DNA of 6,070 bases from an uncultured Lachnospiraceae bacterium (GTDB lineage Bacteria; Bacillota; Clostridia; Lachnospirales; Lachnospiraceae). Shown piece after piece: positions 5,501 through 6,070 of this stretch (the first letter of the stretch is position 1; the number at the start of each line of letters is the position of its first letter). Made by a program: the position numbers and the translations under genes. The notes under the pieces are model-generated. The model ran no database searches. It was not told the origin of the DNA and was given only the letters and a program-made list of their open reading frames with translations. The stretch lies in the NCBI GenBank assembly GCA_900555195.1, contig USKC01000195.1, positions 1 to 6,070 of the forward strand. Direction: 5' to 3'.

Positions 5501-6070
5501 CTTTTTGGGAGGCGAGATGAAGCGTGATGGGGGCGTGATAAAAAGAAGGGAATGGGTGAGGGGAGAAGGTGGTGGATGGGAAAAAATGGGAAGTGTGTAG
5601 TTTAGATGGCGTTTATTGTCCATGGGACGGAAGGCCATTGGAAAAGAAAATATTTTGGAATGGTTTGTGAACAGGGTGGAGAGGCCAGAAACTTTCTGCC
5701 CTGTTTTTATGCCTGTTGGAAGGATGGAGACTGTATGAGAGGGGAGGGCTGTGTGGGGATGTGGATGAAAATAAAAAGATAGAAGCGTATGGCAATGTAT
5801 GAGGAAGGGGAAGGCATTGAGGAAAAACGGCGGGGGCGTAGAAAGGGAAAATGGGTGGTCAGGTGAAGAAAATAGAAGGACAGTTATGTATTTTCTGCCA
5901 ATGGAAAGGAATTAGGGATGATTATGGGGAAATGGTAAAAGGGATGAATTTGATAAAACCATGGAAATTTTTGAGGGTTCAGAAGGGGAAAATTTGAGAT
6001 ACCAGCGGTGGATTTTTGAAGGTCAGTGAAGAGATTTAGCCCTATAAAAAAATAGTGGGGGTGTGATAGG
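5501..6070. other. Purine-rich, C-depleted intergenic region without a convincing gene
   Basis: From 5521 to 6060 the plus strand contains only 41 C in 540 bases (hand count), with many G and A runs and the two-quartet G motif GGTGGTGGATGGG at 5568-5580. Only short plus-strand ORFs with purine-rich sites are seen: 27 codons at 5517-5600 after GGGAGG, and 48 codons at 5851-5997 after AAAGGG. Minus-strand frames give Pro/Ser/His/Phe-rich low-complexity peptides. With so few T-containing stop codons on the purine strand, such ORFs are expected by chance. I see no tRNA, CRISPR or mobile-element ends. Confidence 0.6.
5671..5708 (+). terminator. Orphan plus-strand intrinsic-terminator-like hairpin
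   Basis: ACAGGG (5671-5676) pairs with CCCTGT (5699-5704), and inside them CAGAA/TTCTG (5686-5690 with 5694-5698) forms a tight hairpin with an ACT loop. A run of five T (5704-5708) follows immediately on the plus strand. On the minus strand no T run follows, so the direction is plus. The left arm carries a 9-nt unpaired stretch, which weakens the fold. No plus-strand gene precedes it, so it would end an unannotated RNA or be a chance structure. Confidence 0.4.

Noticed and set aside
5517..5600. 27-codon plus-strand ORF after GGGAGG
   Set aside because: Very short, Gly/Arg/Lys-rich from the purine-biased strand, no promoter seen; likely chance.
5396..5795. Two minus-strand frames of 80 and 60 codons upstream of queT
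   Set aside because: Pro/Ser/Phe-rich low-complexity peptides from a pyrimidine-rich strand. One overlaps the queT promoter and leader, which are better supported.

Overview
The window fits a Bacillota (Firmicutes) chromosome, probably a Clostridia/Lachnospiraceae-type gut anaerobe. The evidence is strong purine-rich Shine-Dalgarno sites, a sigma-A-type promoter, a stand-alone queT gene with a leader RNA, and a paired half-transporter ABC exporter. This placement is inferred; no taxonomic marker gene is present. All four confident genes lie on the minus strand, so transcription reads from high to low coordinates.

Layout from high to low coordinates. (1) 5477-6070 has no convincing gene. Its plus strand is rich in G and A and nearly devoid of C (41 C in 540 bases from 5521 to 6060 by hand count), and it holds an orphan plus-strand terminator-like hairpin at 5671-5708. 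(2) 5449-5500 holds the queT promoter (TTGACA, 16 bp, TATACT with an upstream TG) with two near-palindromic TTGASTCAA-type repeats just upstream. (3) The queT leader contains a hairpin, an A-rich tail and a possible loop/Shine-Dalgarno pseudoknot at 5356-5400, a good candidate preQ1 riboswitch. (4) queT (4861-5349) encodes the predicted queuosine-precursor S component. (5) 4307-4860 is a non-coding gap dense in GC-rich hairpins. Its centre is a 143-bp element bounded by about 17-bp inverted repeats with A/T tracts on the outside, which encloses a nested 15-bp stem. (6) A three-gene unit follows: ABC half-transporter A (2522-4306), ABC half-transporter B (719-2521) and a cytosolic SGNH/GDSL hydrolase (71-706). 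The stop of A abuts the start of B, and the SGNH gene lies 12 bp after B. A clear rho-independent terminator at 7-54 ends the unit.

The two ABC proteins look like a heterodimeric type IV exporter with one degenerate and one canonical ATP site. Subunit A has Asp instead of the catalytic Glu and Tyr instead of the switch His. Subunit B has canonical Glu and His but an altered signature (LSAGQ). These changes all fall in the same composite ATP site, which supports pairing of the two proteins. The transported substrate and the reason for the linked esterase cannot be read from the sequence. I did not find a clearly new biological system. The most unusual parts are the structured intergenic element at 4537-4679, the C-depleted region at 5510-6070, and the Tyr-substituted ATP site.
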